NCBI RefSeq assembly: GCF_945859685.1 | Contig: NC_079147.1 | Location: 130,201,788-130,265,787, forward strand | From: Eupeodes corollae | Taxonomy: Eukaryota; Arthropoda; Insecta; Diptera; Syrphidae | Direction of reading: 5' to 3' | DNA: 64,000 nucleotides | In this document: in pieces, positions 1 through 12,198 of the stretch | Numbering within the stretch: position 1 is the stretch's first letter | Layout of the letters: every line of letters begins with the position of its first letter | The notes under the pieces: model-generated | The model's database searches: none | What the model saw: only the letters and a program-made list of their open reading frames with translations | What the model was told of the DNA's origin: nothing | Position numbers and translations under genes: made by a program

Positions 1-433
1 TGATGTTAATGGATCAACAAACTAAACGTCATCGAGGATTTGGATTTGTCACATTCGAAAATGAAGATGTTGTTGACCGTGTCTGCGAAATTCACTTTCA
101 TACAATAAAAAATAAGAAAGTCGAATGTAAGAAGGCTCAACCAAAAGAAGCAGTCACATCGGCCCAACAATTGTTGCAGAAACGTTTAATGTTTAGTACA
201 TTAGGTGTCCGATTGCCAACTGCACCTGGGCAATTAGTAGGAGGACCTGGGAATCCTCCATCTGTTACTGCAGTTAACTCATTGGCTTTGCTACAATCAC
301 AACAAGCTGCTCAGGCGCATGCTGCACAAGCAGCTATAATGCATAATCATTTTACGGTACAAAACACAGCTGCCAATCCGGGCTATGGAAAATTGGTAGC
401 AACATACCCTCAAGCGGCACTTCACAGTATTAG
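1..433 (+). CDS. Rbp6: Musashi-family RNA-binding protein (Rbp6-like), penultimate coding exon, 5' end outside window
   Basis: This exon encodes the C-terminal half of the second RRM and the start of the low-complexity tail of a Musashi-type protein, a family that binds 3'UTRs and controls translation. The reading frame enters from outside the window; the ATG at base 3 is an internal Met, not a start. The RNP1 octamer RGFGFVTF is at residues 11-18, followed by the family signature CEIHFH and the basic stretch VECKKAQPKEA. The wording DQQTKRHRG fits insect Rbp6 better than musashi, which has FDKxTNRHRG. The exon ends in a good donor, AG|gtaagt at 433/434, splitting an Arg codon that is completed at 5385. 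An Ala/Gln-rich tail begins after residue 80. I am confident of the family and less so of Rbp6 versus msi. Confidence 0.87.
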
Positions 434-3400
434 GTAAGTTTATAAACATCAAATATAAATTACTAAAGCTAAGTACTGACTATATTTTAATTCACAAATT
501 AATCGTAAATATTAGCCAGATTTGTGGTCAGGGTAATCAGATGTAAGTTATTGACAAAAAAAAAGTAAAACCACTTTTAAATTTTTATTAAACATAAATG
601 CATTTCACAGCAAAAAGAGACTTAGTACAGGGAGACTAGGTAGTACAAAGATTACATTCAATTAGTAAATATTGTCCTTGTTTTTTAATCACATTGAACA
701 AAAAATTGTATAGATTATAAATTCATTAAATCGGTGTTTAAGTGGATATGTATTGATTCAGACCAGTTTATGAGGTTTGTTCACTTTTTTTTGTATTAGT
801 TTGCAATTATTGTCCAATGATGTAATGGTGTGTGGATCTTCATTATCTGGATCATAAATGTGGGCTGCAATTGCTTTTTCTACCTCTCTCTTTTTTATTG
901 ATCGAAGATATGCGTTAAATCTAGTATATTTTTCGTCACAGTTTGAGCAAGAGATTTAATAAATGCCATCTTCTCATCTGGCTATAATTTACAATGCCTT
1001 CATTCGTCGAAAACTTGAATATAACTAGCATATTTGGACAGGTGCCCCTAAAACAAGTTTAAGTATTTTGGATAGGATCCAATAAAGAGCTTTGAAAATG
1101 ATAGGCAATAGAACTATAACCGAAACGTCACTCGAACACCGCCGAAATGTGTCATGCCCTTTTTCTGTGTTCTTTCGAATTAGCCAGTTGCATTCCCCTT
1201 TGAAACAATTCTTCCGTAATACTCGTACTTCTGAAAATGCACATACGTTTAACCTTGAGAAATTCTTTTTTTAACCGCACATCGAGAATGTGGAATTCCT
1301 TACCCAGCTCTTTTTTGCCCTATCATTTCTTAATTCAATACTTAATATAGGACCAATGAGCACCGTCTTTATCCGTCCCTATTTTCCTAATAACCCCCTG
1401 AGTGCCAGTTAATTATGAAAAAAACTCTATTAGCTGATGTGTGGTCTTCGGTTAAAGCCAAACGAAATTTAATCTTTGTCAAAGATATGTTTATTGGTGA
1501 CATCAGGGCGAAAGATAAGGTGACACGGTGTCCATGTGTGCATATGTTTTGTTCAAAAAGTGTACTGATTTTGTTTCGTTTCAGTTAGACTGAAGTACTT
1601 GTCAGTAAAAAAATTGCTGCAAGTCTTGCAGTTATAAGTAGCAATATTTATGTTTTTGGGTACCGTTGCTTAAGACATCTTAAAATTTCAGATGTCGTAT
1701 TTGTCATGCTGTCGGGAAGTTTAGAGATGAAGTCGCATCGAGGGAATTACATTATTTTCATTGTCATAAGCACATAGTAATGTAAGGGAGATAATTAATT
1801 CACAATCCAAAATGAGAAAAAAGTTGTTTTATTTTCTTTGATCTCTTACCAAAGCATTGTATATTGTATGCATATAGAAAAGTAAAAAAAATGTATATAT
1901 ATGGTCTGAAGTGTGATGGTAGCGATGGCTGTGTAAAGTACTTAGCTTCATTGTCAGAACTTATTGTTTTGCGTTAGTAGTAATTGATTTTATTTCTGCT
2001 TTTCTTATCATTGTTTTATAAAAAAAAATGAATTCAACATCAATTAGCAATTTGCACGTACAAATAATTAATTTAATTTAATATTGTATAAAATAGTAGC
2101 AAATAGTAACATGAACTCATTTATTAATAACATCCTATATTTTAAGTATCTTTTAAAAATGAACAAAGTGTTTTCCAGTCGAAACCATTCACAGCGTTGA
2201 ATGTTTTTTGCAACTTTAATGTTCTCTCCTCGAAGAGAGAGGCGTTGTAGAGAAACCATTGGACAAACGTTTTCCGTTTGTATTTACATAAACAATTCTG
2301 CATTTGCACACGAAGAGATATGTGCCTATATATAGTTATAATTAGGTAGTTACTTCAAATAATACTTAAAACTAACTAAAACTACCTATTAATACTAGAA
2401 AAACCAGTCTCTTGCGATTGTAGCCGTTTAACGTAGAATCTTCTCACAGTACTTCCTTGTATTGTGGCTACAACGAGGCAGTGGTCCAAATCAATGTTTG
2501 CCCCTCGGAATGTTCCTATATCCTGTATACTAGAGAAGTGTCGTGCGTCGATCGCAATGTGGTCAATCTGGTTGACGGTTGATTGATCAGGAGATTTCGA
2601 TGTCCCCTTGTGGATATTGGATGTGTGAACTGCGTACTAGAACCAGAACGTCTCGCCCCGCAGCGAAATCGATCAGCCTAAATCCGTTGTCGGAGGTGGT
2701 GTCGTTAAGGATGTATCTCCCGATTATGCCACCAAAGGTGTCTTCTCTTCCTAGCTTGTCATTAAAATCTCCTAAGATAATTTTAGCCAGGCACTGCTCA
2801 TATGTCTTGTCCAAGAGCTCGAAAAATATGTCTTTGGTGTCTTTATCTTCCTCTTCTGTTGGAGCATGCGCTCATATTAGGCTTATGTTGGCGAATTTAG
2901 CCTTCATGCGAATTGTCGTGATGCGCTCGCTCACACTGTTGAAACTCAAGACTTTTTGCCTGAGTCTAGTTCCAACAACAAATCCACACCCAAATAGACG
3001 CTGCCTTTGTTCTCGGTAGCAGTCGCCGTAGTATATATCGCAGTCTTTTAGTTTGCGTTTACCCGGTCCATCCCATCGCACTTCTTGGATGGCGGTAATA
3101 TCTGCCTTGCAGCCGCTTCCGCTAGTTGTTCGGCTGCACGTGGTCTGTTAAGGGACCTAACATTCCACGTGCAGATCCGAAGTTCGTTGTCCTTATTTCG
3201 TTTGCTTGGGTTGTCAACAGTGAATCCGTCCCTATACGGGGTTTATTGGTGCTTCGCAACTTAAGGGTTTTACTTGGCTAGGAAGTCACCCCGACGGCAC
3301 AACCCCCAAACTGGAGGGCCAGGTGCTTAATATAACTCCATGGAAGGGGAGCCGGATAAACCACTCCTTACAGGTCTGGGCTCCGAATATGTCGAAGAAG

Positions 3401-5384
3401 CCCTATAAGGTGTTCACTAAGTAGTTCAACCTTACTGGAACTGTAGACGCCACCGTTGATTCCATCTTCAGAATTCATCCGGTGCCGTCTGGATAAGGAG
3501 AAGTGCCTTAGTGGAAACACCTCTCCCCCCCCCCCTCTTGTTTGCTGCCCCCAACAACTTTCCACTGGGGCTAGAACCCAATTTCCAGTTGAGGTACTAG
3601 GCACCCGATGTTCACCGCGGGGAGATGAGAGTAGGAGTTGATAGACAGAGGTGGGTTTTGAGAATAACCTGTAGACGCTTGTGTTCTCTTGAATGCACAT
3701 GTTTACCATTTAAACATTGTTTTTGACATTTGGGAAAATTTAAAAAAAAATCCTCACGACAAAGGAAAAAAAGTGGACCGGGGGATCCTTTGTAGTCAGA
3801 TGTCTTGGCGCAAGAGGGAGCGAACCTTCTTTCGTTAAGTAGGATTGTGTTCGAATGGGACCGAGTAAGAAAAAATTCAATTAGCACTTCAGACTAGGTA
3901 GTCGATATTTAGTTTGAACTTTAGCCGGTCTAGTTTTAAGTATGGTATTATACACAAATAAATCAAAATGTCATTTCATAGTACCGTGCGGATTTTATAT
4001 TGGAAGACCGTCTGGTTCAACATGTTTTTCATGTGTTAAAAGACAACTTCCCTATACCATATTCAGGTGTTTTAGGTCTGCATTTTTTTAAGAATTATAA
4101 TTGTGTTTTAGGTCATCAAACAAAACAAGGTTAGCTTATTATAAAATCGAACGATTACCAGGCAAATTCTTTCAAAGTAAACACAATTTCTATTCTTGCT
4201 AAATCTGAACTCGTTTGACTTTTTCATATAGAATCATCAGAGGAAGAAATTTGTATTCTTTATCAGGAGGTTATGATCGGCGCTTATATAACATACAATT
4301 GTGTATTACATAATGTACTTCAAAAAATCAACCATTTGTAAAAATTACCAACACTTCGCATAAAAATATAACAGTACAGAATGTTAAAGTAAAAACAGAA
4401 AGTCTTAACGACTATAATATTATCCAATCGATTCAAAAAACAGATAAGAGAAATTCAATTAAGCTTGAAGAACTTGTATTCCAACTACTTGTACATTTTC
4501 TCATTCGTAACAGACTAATACGTTTTAACAACTAATATGTTTTATTAACAAAAAGTTAGGATGAAAGATGATGAACCAGTGTATGTTAAAAACTATAAGA
4601 TACCGCAATATACAAAGAAGACATAAGTAGGCATTCAGGTAAATTAATTGAAGATGATATAGTACCGTCCACTTCCAGGCAAACAAGAAAAAAGGTGGAA
4701 ACTAGTCATTGACTACATAAAAAAACTAATGAACTAATGAAATTGAACGATTATACTATAACAAGAGCTTTCTTTTACAGAAGGGAGTTACTCAATTGTA
4801 AATGGTGAGTGTGGACGATATATGTTTAAAACAATTGAAAAATAGTAATATGTAAGTATAGTGGCTTAGGCTATCTCATTTTGTGATCGGATCCTAGCCA
4901 AAAGTAGTGATATCAACAAAGTTTTTTCAGTTCCTCCGAGAGCATCCTAGAAATAAATTCCATCAGTTCCATTTTTCACAGTTACTTTCAAAGAGTCGTA
5001 AACACGTAAACAATCTTCTGGTGTTCATTAAAATTTGAAAAGCTCTTGGAACTACTTCAGGTAGTGCCTAGGTATCTCATGGGTATTGGCGTTCTCGTTA
5101 TTTAGTGTATCATGCATAAGACGATTGGGCAGTGTCATCCCTAACACAATAACATTTTATTTATGATCATTTGAGGACTGTCTTCTGTCATAATTAATGT
5201 CTACTTTTCCATTTTTTAAACTTGATTTAAAACAAAATAAATTATCAAAATCGGTCTAGCCTTTTCTGAGTTTAAGTGAGACTTTGTCACAGCAATTAAT
5301 GTTTATACGAGTATATAATAGAATATATAGTACATTGCAAGGTAACAAAACAATAATCACGGCAAATGTCCTTTTACATTTTAG
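434..5384 (+). other. Intron of the Rbp6-like gene
   Basis: The intron runs from gtaagt at 434 to a pyrimidine-rich acceptor ending ttttag at 5384. The two flanking exons join in phase (AG + A = Arg) and give a continuous tail reading LHSIRYAPYPIPAG. Inside is an antisense RTE-type endonuclease remnant (2403-3240). The rest (434-2400, 3900-5384) is AT-rich and I recognise nothing in it. Confidence 0.85.
2403..3240 (-). pseudogene. Non-LTR retrotransposon endonuclease remnant (RTE-like, 'craniofacial development protein 2-like')
   Basis: Translation of the minus strand gives, in order, the APE endonuclease blocks TWNVRSLNRP, QEVRWDGPGKRKLKD, SERITTIRMKAKFANISLI, AHAPTEE, ILGDFNDKLG, DNGFRLIDFAAGR and finally SIQDIGTFRGANIDLDHCLVV. 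These are the metal-binding and catalytic blocks of an apurinic-type endonuclease; in insects this family is often mis-annotated as craniofacial development protein 2. The blocks fall in different frames: a shift lies between the AEAAA block and the EVRW block near 3090-3110, and a stop follows NISLI near 2878. It is therefore a dead fragment inside the Rbp6-like intron, antisense to the host gene. No reverse transcriptase follows it. The stretch 3241-3900 upstream could be the element's 5' end, but I cannot prove that. Confidence 0.75.
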
Positions 5385-5736
5385 ATACGCTCCATATCCC
5401 ATTCCTGCTGGTGCTGCTGTAGCAGTTGCAGCTGCCCAACAACATCATCACCATCAACAACAGAATTCATCCAGTCAACATTCGACTGCTAATCAAACAT
5501 CGAGTCATGCGGCAGTAGCTGCCAGTACTGCCGCACACGCAGCAAACTCAGCAGCGCATGTTGCTGCTGTGCAACAGGCAGCTCTTGTAGCATCAAATCC
5601 CATAAATGCTCATGCAGCAGCAGCCGCAGCAGCTTCTGGAAATCCATATCAAGCCTATGCTTTAGCCAATGTTGATATGTCAAGCTTTCAGGGCGTTGAT
5701 TGGGGATCAGTGTATGGTATGGGAATGTATGTTTAG
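5385..5736 (+). CDS. Rbp6: Rbp6-like protein, last coding exon and stop
   Basis: The exon starts after the acceptor at 5384 and ends at the TAG at 5734-5736, about 117 residues. It begins RYAPYPIPAG and continues with a His/Gln run (QQHHHHQQQ), long Ala/His/Ser-rich low-complexity stretches and a conserved C-terminus, VDMSSFQGVDWGSVYGMGMYV in total, of which the last residues GVDWGSVYGMGMYV are the most recognisable. These tails are intrinsically disordered and mediate partner contacts in Musashi proteins. An open frame extends upstream of the acceptor, but it lacks family similarity and the splice phase explains it. The normal C-terminus and stop suggest an intact host gene. Confidence 0.88.
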
Positions 5737-8700
5737 GAATAGGGAACATGTTGTTTAAATTTAGTTTGTTGTATGCTTATAATTTACATTTTTAATGTTT
5801 TGTTTTACTTGCCTGAATTGAAATTAAAAATGACACAGAGCAGGATATTCTATGAGACTTAAAAGAATTTTATATAAACAAAAATAATTAAAAATGACTA
5901 GAGAGGTGGGTGGTTCTGTGAGACTTAAAAGAATTGTATTTTAAAAATAATCATCATATAAATGCACATCCACACATTTCTTTAATTGAGTAACAAAAAA
6001 AAGAAGTTTCAACTAAATTAGTGTTTTGATTGTTAGAAAATAATTAACAGCAAGCAAAACAAAATATCAAAACCACCGATTCACTACGAAAGAATTAAAA
6101 TTTAATTTCGAATATGTTGATAAAAGTGAATACGAAATTGTTTGCATTTTCCTTAAAATATAAATAATAATTATCACTTTTAAAAGTACTTAATTAAAAG
6201 TCATAAACAACATTCAATATTTACTGTAGAAACTATATCTTTCAGACTGACTGATAAACAATTGATTTCAGGCTAAACCATAGATTATAACACAATATAT
6301 ACTAGAATAAGAATTTTAGTTTATATATTTTGGTGTCGTGTTTTTGAAAGTTGTTAAGTGTTTATACAAATATTTCTATAACTAAACAAACTTAAGAAAT
6401 AGTAAGCATAAATTGATTCGGCAGCATGCAAAAAATTAGTTTGGTTTTTATTATTTTTTTGTAACTTATTTTATTTCTAATAAAAACCGAGTTTAAGAAA
6501 AATTTATATTATGAAATGAATTAAGGACAATACAAACATAAATAATACTAAACATTTTACTTCCTTCACGTCTTATTCTATACATTTTTTATTTTATACA
6601 TTTCCATAACAGTATTTCTTGAATATTTTGTAGTATATTTTTTAATAACTTATTTCATTTGTACTTTAAAATCTATTCTAACCAAAACTAAAAAAAAGCA
6701 TTTTGGCTGAAATAATTCGTTTGCCTCCATTGATTAGTTTGTTAAATGTGGGTTTAAATTTAATCTTATAGTCAATATTTTTTGCTTGTTTATATTATAT
6801 AATAATATTAATATTGTACATAATTGCTAGGAATAAAATGTATTTAAAATTTTGCCGTTATAGAACGCATTCCTTAAAATTTGTATTGAAACAAAAAGAA
6901 TATTTTTTTTTCATGGACAAAAATTTTAGATGCAACGCAAAATGTTTTTTAGAACTGCTTTAAATCATGACAAATTGTAATAAGTAAAAATTGCTTCTTT
7001 AAATTATATAAGTAATTTAATATTTTTGTTGCATCATTCCATGCATTTATCTTTAATAAATAATGTTTTGTTTGAACTCAACAGAACTTAAATAATGAAT
7101 TACAATGATATTTAGTAGGAACTTAATATTTTTTTCATCATTTTTGAGCGGCTGTTGTACTTAGAAAATACATTAAAAGAAAATGTATGAACCGAAATGG
7201 TATGTCTGGAAAAAATTAATGAGATAATATTTCATAAAAGTTTTCTTAACTAAAACACGTTTCTGTAAAAAAGTTTTTATAATTTCTCATTTCATTAAAA
7301 ATTTGAAGCGGGTAACTACTTGCACATTTTGTGTAGTTACATATATAACTCCCGGCACAGCCAAACTACGAAATGGACCCGTGATCACAAATGTTCTTGT
7401 GAAAGATTAGAACCAATCTTATAAAAGATTTTATATTAGTACATGTCAAATCGGAATTTTAGGTTAAACACTATGATATATGATAGTGTGGAGATGTCAC
7501 AAGTTCGTCTTTTCTTTTGTTGATATTGTCCAGAAAACCCATAATATAAACTTGTTAGAAATCCTTATGTTTGTATAAGTAGAACTTTAACCAAATTTAA
7601 CAACTTTTTTTACCAAAGGTATTGGCAAAAGGTATACATATTTTACTATTGCGAATATTTCCGCTGTTAAGTATGGCATTGGCAAAACTAAGATATTTAA
7701 TCGCTTTATAACATTTTCTGACATGTTAATTCAAAATATTAACTTTACGTAGAGGGTTGTCAGTTGGTTGAATTTTGTTTATTTAAATAGTGCATTTCTG
7801 CAGTTGGGCTCCTTTTCTCGACAATTCTACTGCATCTTGTCACGCAATTCATTTGTTTCGGATTTGTTTAGACGAACAGTGACATTAATTTGAAAAGCAT
7901 AGCTAAGACAGCCGCTAATTGAATAAAAAAAACATCTTAGGTTTTATATCATCTTTTGTTTTTTATTTCATCTTTTATACTTAATTGAAAATCATTTTAT
8001 GTGAAAGTTTATCTAAAGCACTTAATTTAAATTTAATTTCTATAAATTATCATTAATTTAACATAAGTTTTGAAGTAGATAAATTATATTTTTAGATCTT
8101 ATATTTTGTTTTACAATGAAAAATTACGGTTCTAAAGTATATACCTACTTAAATACCCAGACAAATATTAAAAAAAAAGTGATTTTTGTACTGAATGTTT
8201 AGAATAGCAAGTTATTAACGTTTGTCAATATTTTTAAAATCACAATACAAAACTTTTAACATGTCAAAATATAAGAAAAAGAAGTTATTGCACTCTCAAA
8301 AGTGGAAAGTGTTTTAAAGCTAATCTTAAGATGTATGTAATGTTATTTTGAACCTAATTTTACTAAATATTTCGAGCCGTTAATTAATTTAATAACTTAC
8401 TCAAAGAAAAAAAAAACCGTATATAAATTTTAAAGTTAAATGAAATTGATCTAAAAGTATTATTAGACAATAAACATCTTGTTGATATTGTTGGGACCCA
8501 AAATTAACTGAAACGTTTTATTTTTTTCTGTTCAAGAATTAATTTGATTATATTTTGTAGCATTTGAATTAATATTTTGTATCTTTTTCAATAACAAATT
8601 ACTTCTAAACTGTAATTACGAAATAAAGAAACAATTTTGCTGAAAAATGTATTTATTAATGACATAAACATTTCTTTATATACTAATACATTTAGTTTTT

Positions 8701-9480
8701 AGTTTTCCGATTTTAATTTAGCAAACAAAATTGAATTAAAAATGCATGTGTAAATAAACTTTTCAATATGTTTTTTGATGCAACACAATTGTTTAAATGT
8801 TTTTATATATGTTTCAATATTTTTGTGTATTTATATTGCTTCGTAATTGGTTGTTATTGTTCGTAGGTAAGGTAAGTAATTACTAAATTGATACAAATGT
8901 GGCTGTTGGTTCTTTCTTTTGTATGTTTATTAATCAAATTAGTTACAATCTTTGAATGCGTAAGTTAAAAACATGTTGGTTTCATTTTATTTACATTTAA
9001 ATATTCAGAGGTAAATAATTTGCCTACATTTTTATTTATTAGTACTATAGTTACTAAATAATTAAATACAAAAATTAAAATAGAGTCTGTACATACAATG
9101 TACATTTATTGTGTTGTGTTTGTTTGGGTTGATATTAATACATATTTTGATTTATTTATAAGAAATAAATCAACAAATTGATTTAGATCATATAGATGTA
9201 AAGTCGAACGGCACGTGCAAATTTATGAACTTTTCCAAATAAAGGACATTTGCCTGTCCGAGTTCTCAGTATTTAGAACAATTTATTTTTGTGGGGTATA
9301 TATGCATTTCGAATAATTATGAGTAGCGAAAGTTCCATATCATAAACCTCCAGAAGTCTGTTCTTTTTCTAACTATTGTTAACAAACGTTAACTATTGTC
9401 GTTTCAACATTTAAATTTCATGAACTTTCCTTGGATCCCCCACAATGCGATATTTTTGTGCATAGAATTGTGCATACTGT
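5737..9480 (+). other. Probable 3'UTR and downstream AT-rich region of the Rbp6-like gene
   Basis: The stretch follows the Rbp6-like stop. It is strongly AT-rich, lacks coding potential, and has several AATAAA hexamers (for example near 6480, 6833 and 8624). Musashi-family transcripts commonly have long 3'UTRs. I cannot say which poly(A) signal is used or where the gene ends. Confidence 0.5.
5823..5943 (+). repeat. Two-copy direct repeat at the start of the 3'UTR
   Basis: Two adjacent diverged copies of about 55 bp share ATTAAAAATGAC at the start and TGAGACTTAAAAGAATT at the end, with a variable purine-rich middle. They begin roughly 85 and 150 bases after the stop codon. Confidence 0.7.
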
Positions 9481-9520
9481 CAACGAACGGTAGAGGCTAG
9501 ATGTTGGAGCTTGAGGACGT

Positions 9521-9608
9521 GACGATGCATACGACGTGAAAGGGGATGCTGAGGATCGATAAGCGACGATGCTTAAGACGTGAAAGGGGATGCTGAGGAT
9601 CGATAGGC
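9521..9608 (+). repeat. 44-bp tandem duplication
   Basis: Two head-to-tail copies with a 44-base period start at 9521 and 9565. They share GACGATGC and ACGTGAAAGGGGATGCTGAG and differ at only a few positions. No open frame runs through both copies and the function is unknown. Confidence 0.8.
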
Positions 9609-9742
9609 TGATGGCAAGGAAACCCGTAATTTGTCAACGATCTCTGACTAGAGAAACGGAGCCATCAGCCGTTTGTGTCTGTACTCAAAGCTTTAAAAAT
9701 ACGATGACAATGCTTCGAAAGAAAAAGAAGAGTATTATTTCT

Positions 9743-10887
9743 GGGGCCCTACCTAATTCGATTCTATAGTAAAAATGGTCGAATTCGCAAAATCATTTCG
9801 TAATTCTATAAGCAAGTTCTAAAATCGAAAATCGAACAGCTCTAGTAGTGCCAACAATTCTTTTTGTTTTCTTAGTGCAAAATTGGATCTATCTCCGAAT
9901 ACTTTGACCGTACTATGTAACTCGATTCTACAATGAAATTGCTCGAATTCGAAATATTGGTACTATGTATCTATTTGACTACTTTCGAACGAACGAGAAT
10001 CGAATAGTTCTAGTAGTGCCAACTATATTCTTATGAACTTTCAAATAAACGAGGAACTACGTGACTCGAAAGTAGAATTCAAATCAAGGCAAAATCGAAA
10101 TTAATCACTCTACATCAAATGTGTTTGCGAGCGAAGTTTTTTTTTGCAAAGTGTAAGTAAAATGTTGAATATGAGTTCCATCTACCACCCAATTACACCG
10201 GGAATTCGTAATTTTTGCTAAAAATAGCGTTTGGACCTTCGTTTTTATTGCTAATTCAAAATTTCAATATTCATAATCAGCGGGCAGATGATTTCTTTTT
10301 ATTGAAGTCAAAACTTCGGCATGTATTTTTGACATGGTTTGCTGTTCCAGCGTTCTTGTCACCACCGATTTGGTTTTGGTAACCTCATGTTGCCAAAAAT
10401 TTCAATGCTGCTGATAACTTAATGATAATAGGAACAGCTTTTGTCTTTTGCGAATAGTCATGTCGGATGATATGGTGTTGAGTAAGAACATAAATCCGTC
10501 TTTGGAAAGACAAAAGCTCTTAACAAAACTAAAACAAAAGTATATATTTTTCATTAAGAATGCGTTAAAATATTCTACCGTATATATGTACATATACATA
10601 TGTACAAACCATTTCTCACTCAGCTCTATTATTTTGGTATTATCTCTTATTCTTCTGCGTTTATGTAATTTGCTCATACCGTACTTCATTTCCTTGCAAA
10701 TTAAACCAACTCTATACTCGTTCGAAAGTGGAGACATAACATATATATATATATGTTATATATAAATATAACAGGTTGGTATAACCGGCATTCGATTCTA
10801 CTTTCATACAAAGTACGATTTGAAAGTAGAATCGGAAATACGTTTCGAATAGAATCAAAAGTATAATCGAGTTACATAGTAGGGCCC
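9743..10887. mobile_element. PIF/Harbinger-like element with GGGGCCCTAC ends
   Basis: The left end reads GGGGCCCTAC near 9744 and the right end reads GTAGGGCCCC near 10877-10886. The motif TACTATGTAACTCGATTCTAC also recurs inside, near 9912. A HARBI1-like nuclease pseudogene lies within on the minus strand. The subterminal region at 10793-10834 contains a perfect 14-bp hairpin stem (CGATTCTACTTTCA). I could not find a clean target-site duplication, so the limits are approximate. Confidence 0.55.
10255..10740 (-). pseudogene. HARBI1-like (PIF/Harbinger) nuclease, N-terminal remnant
   Basis: Minus-strand translation shows the N-terminal blocks of Harbinger DDE nucleases: KRRRIRDNTKIIELSEKWF, then FCLSKDGFMFLLNTI after an AT-rich insertion that has plausible splice ends (tttgttttag acceptor), then, one frame over, IIKLSAALKFLAT, a TGA, and GYQNQIGGDKN. 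These correspond to the usual 'LRD..L....F...FRLSK..F..LL..I' and 'L..LRFLATG.YQ' motifs. The catalytic DDE half (CIDGTHI and beyond) is missing. At least one frameshift and one stop make it non-functional. It lies inside the element bounded by GGGGCCCTAC repeats. Confidence 0.68.
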
Positions 10888-10989
10888 CTTATGTCTGTTG
10901 TTATATTGTTTTATAAATACGTAAAGGCTTTTTTTGAAAGGCTGTAGTTTTTTAACGAAGCTGAAATTCGGTAATTTTATTAAATTAAA

Positions 10990-11124
10990 AACGCCTCCAT
11001 AAATTCTCAATAAGGTAAACATTTCGTTGCTAAGCTCCATTGTGTCGGATATATCCTTAATCCGTCTTCTTTCAATTTGATAAACTTTTTCTTCCAAATC
11101 CAACCAAATTGCCACACTGTCCAT
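10990..11124 (-). pseudogene. Second HARBI1-like N-terminal fragment
   Basis: A minus-strand frame opens with MDSVAIWLDLEEKVYQIERR and continues with RIKDISDTMELSNEMFTLLR, resembling the extreme N-terminus of Harbinger nucleases (an acidic start, then the 'RD.S..L.L....F' block). It differs clearly from the copy at 10.6 kb, so it comes from another element. Similarity fades after about residue 45 and no catalytic block follows. It lies between two copies of the same subterminal repeat (10785-10886 and 11270-11379). Confidence 0.5.
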
Positions 11125-11269
11125 TTTTATTTATAATTCTTTATTTAATTATTTTCCGAAAATATGGGTTGCCAAATCAACTATTCTTTGTTTTTTATCT
11201 TGGCATATGTCAAACATAATGCGAGACTCGCTCGAAACTCGAAAATTTGTTGGCTAAAAGTTTGGCATT

Positions 11270-11379
11270 ACCGGCATTCGATTCTACTTTTTAGATAGAC
11301 CCATTTCAAAGCAGAATCGGAAATAACTTTCGAATAATAGAATAGAAATAGTAGAATCGAATTACATAGTAGGGCCCTG
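11270..11379 (+). repeat. Second copy of Harbinger subterminal repeat
   Basis: The segment starts ACCGGCATTCGATTCTACTTT and ends near ACATAGTAGGGCCCTG. It matches 10785-10886 over about 110 bases with substitutions, including the end motif ACATAGTAGGGCCC, in direct orientation. It marks a second element end about 490 bases from the first. Confidence 0.65.
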
Positions 11380-12198
11380 TATAGTAAGATCGAGTACAGT
11401 AATTCAGCTTAAGAAGCTATAGTGGTTTTGAAAGTTTTTTTTCGTACGTTTTGTTCTGACTTTTTAAAGGTTCAGGCGGCAATTCGTTAGTATTTTCTAC
11501 CGCGAAGAAAACTATTTTTGTTTTCTTTTTTGCTATCGTCTTTGCGACAAAGCTAAGTTGCACTGTGTCAAAGCAAAGAATTTGTTTAAGGGCAGACTTG
11601 TTTTTTTGTCGCTTGGTTACTCTCTTTGCTTTTTATTCTTTTGTTTTAGAAAAAATCAAGTATTTGATTCGGGAAATGATTTTAAAATATTTACGTCATC
11701 AATTTGTATTGAATTTCTCAAGAAAGTTTAGAGCAACTTCAATTTTGTTATGGCTAATCATTTGAAGTTTAAAAAACGTTTTTTAATATTATTATTACTC
11801 TAAACAAACGCATTTCTCGAGTTACAGAGTATACACGAAACCAAAGACTCTATATAAAGACCGAAACACTTACGTATCACACTGCAACACCCATTTGTTT
11901 ACATTGTTGTATTGGTAATTTTGAAAGTAGATCCATGTATAATATATCTAAAATCCAAAAACAATTACTATACGGTGAGCCTTTTCTCATTATTATATAT
12001 GTATATATATATATTATACATACAATTTTATATAAACTTTTCATTTTTCACACCATAAATCAGTTAATCTTTTAAGTCATCAGCTTCTCTCTGCCTACTT
12101 TCCAATATTTGTAAACCTTTTATTAATTTGAATTAAAACTTGAAATTAATATAGAACGGATCATGGACGGATCGACTTGGGTAAACGTTTTTTAAATC

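Noticed and set aside
2579..3019. 146-codon plus-strand open frame
   Set aside because: It is the antisense shadow of the endonuclease remnant, which has recognisable motifs on the minus strand.
3368..3709. 113-codon minus-strand frame as a gene
   Set aside because: It has no family similarity, contains a poly-C/G run, and adjoins a retrotransposon remnant; more likely the element's untranslated 5' region.
5284..5384. Upstream extension of the last Rbp6-like exon to an ATG at 5284
   Set aside because: The added residues have no family similarity and are explained as intron read-through; the acceptor at 5384 joins in phase with the previous exon.
10741..10755. (AT)n run as a regulatory or structural element
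   Set aside because: Short AT microsatellites are common in this AT-rich sequence and it has no other support.
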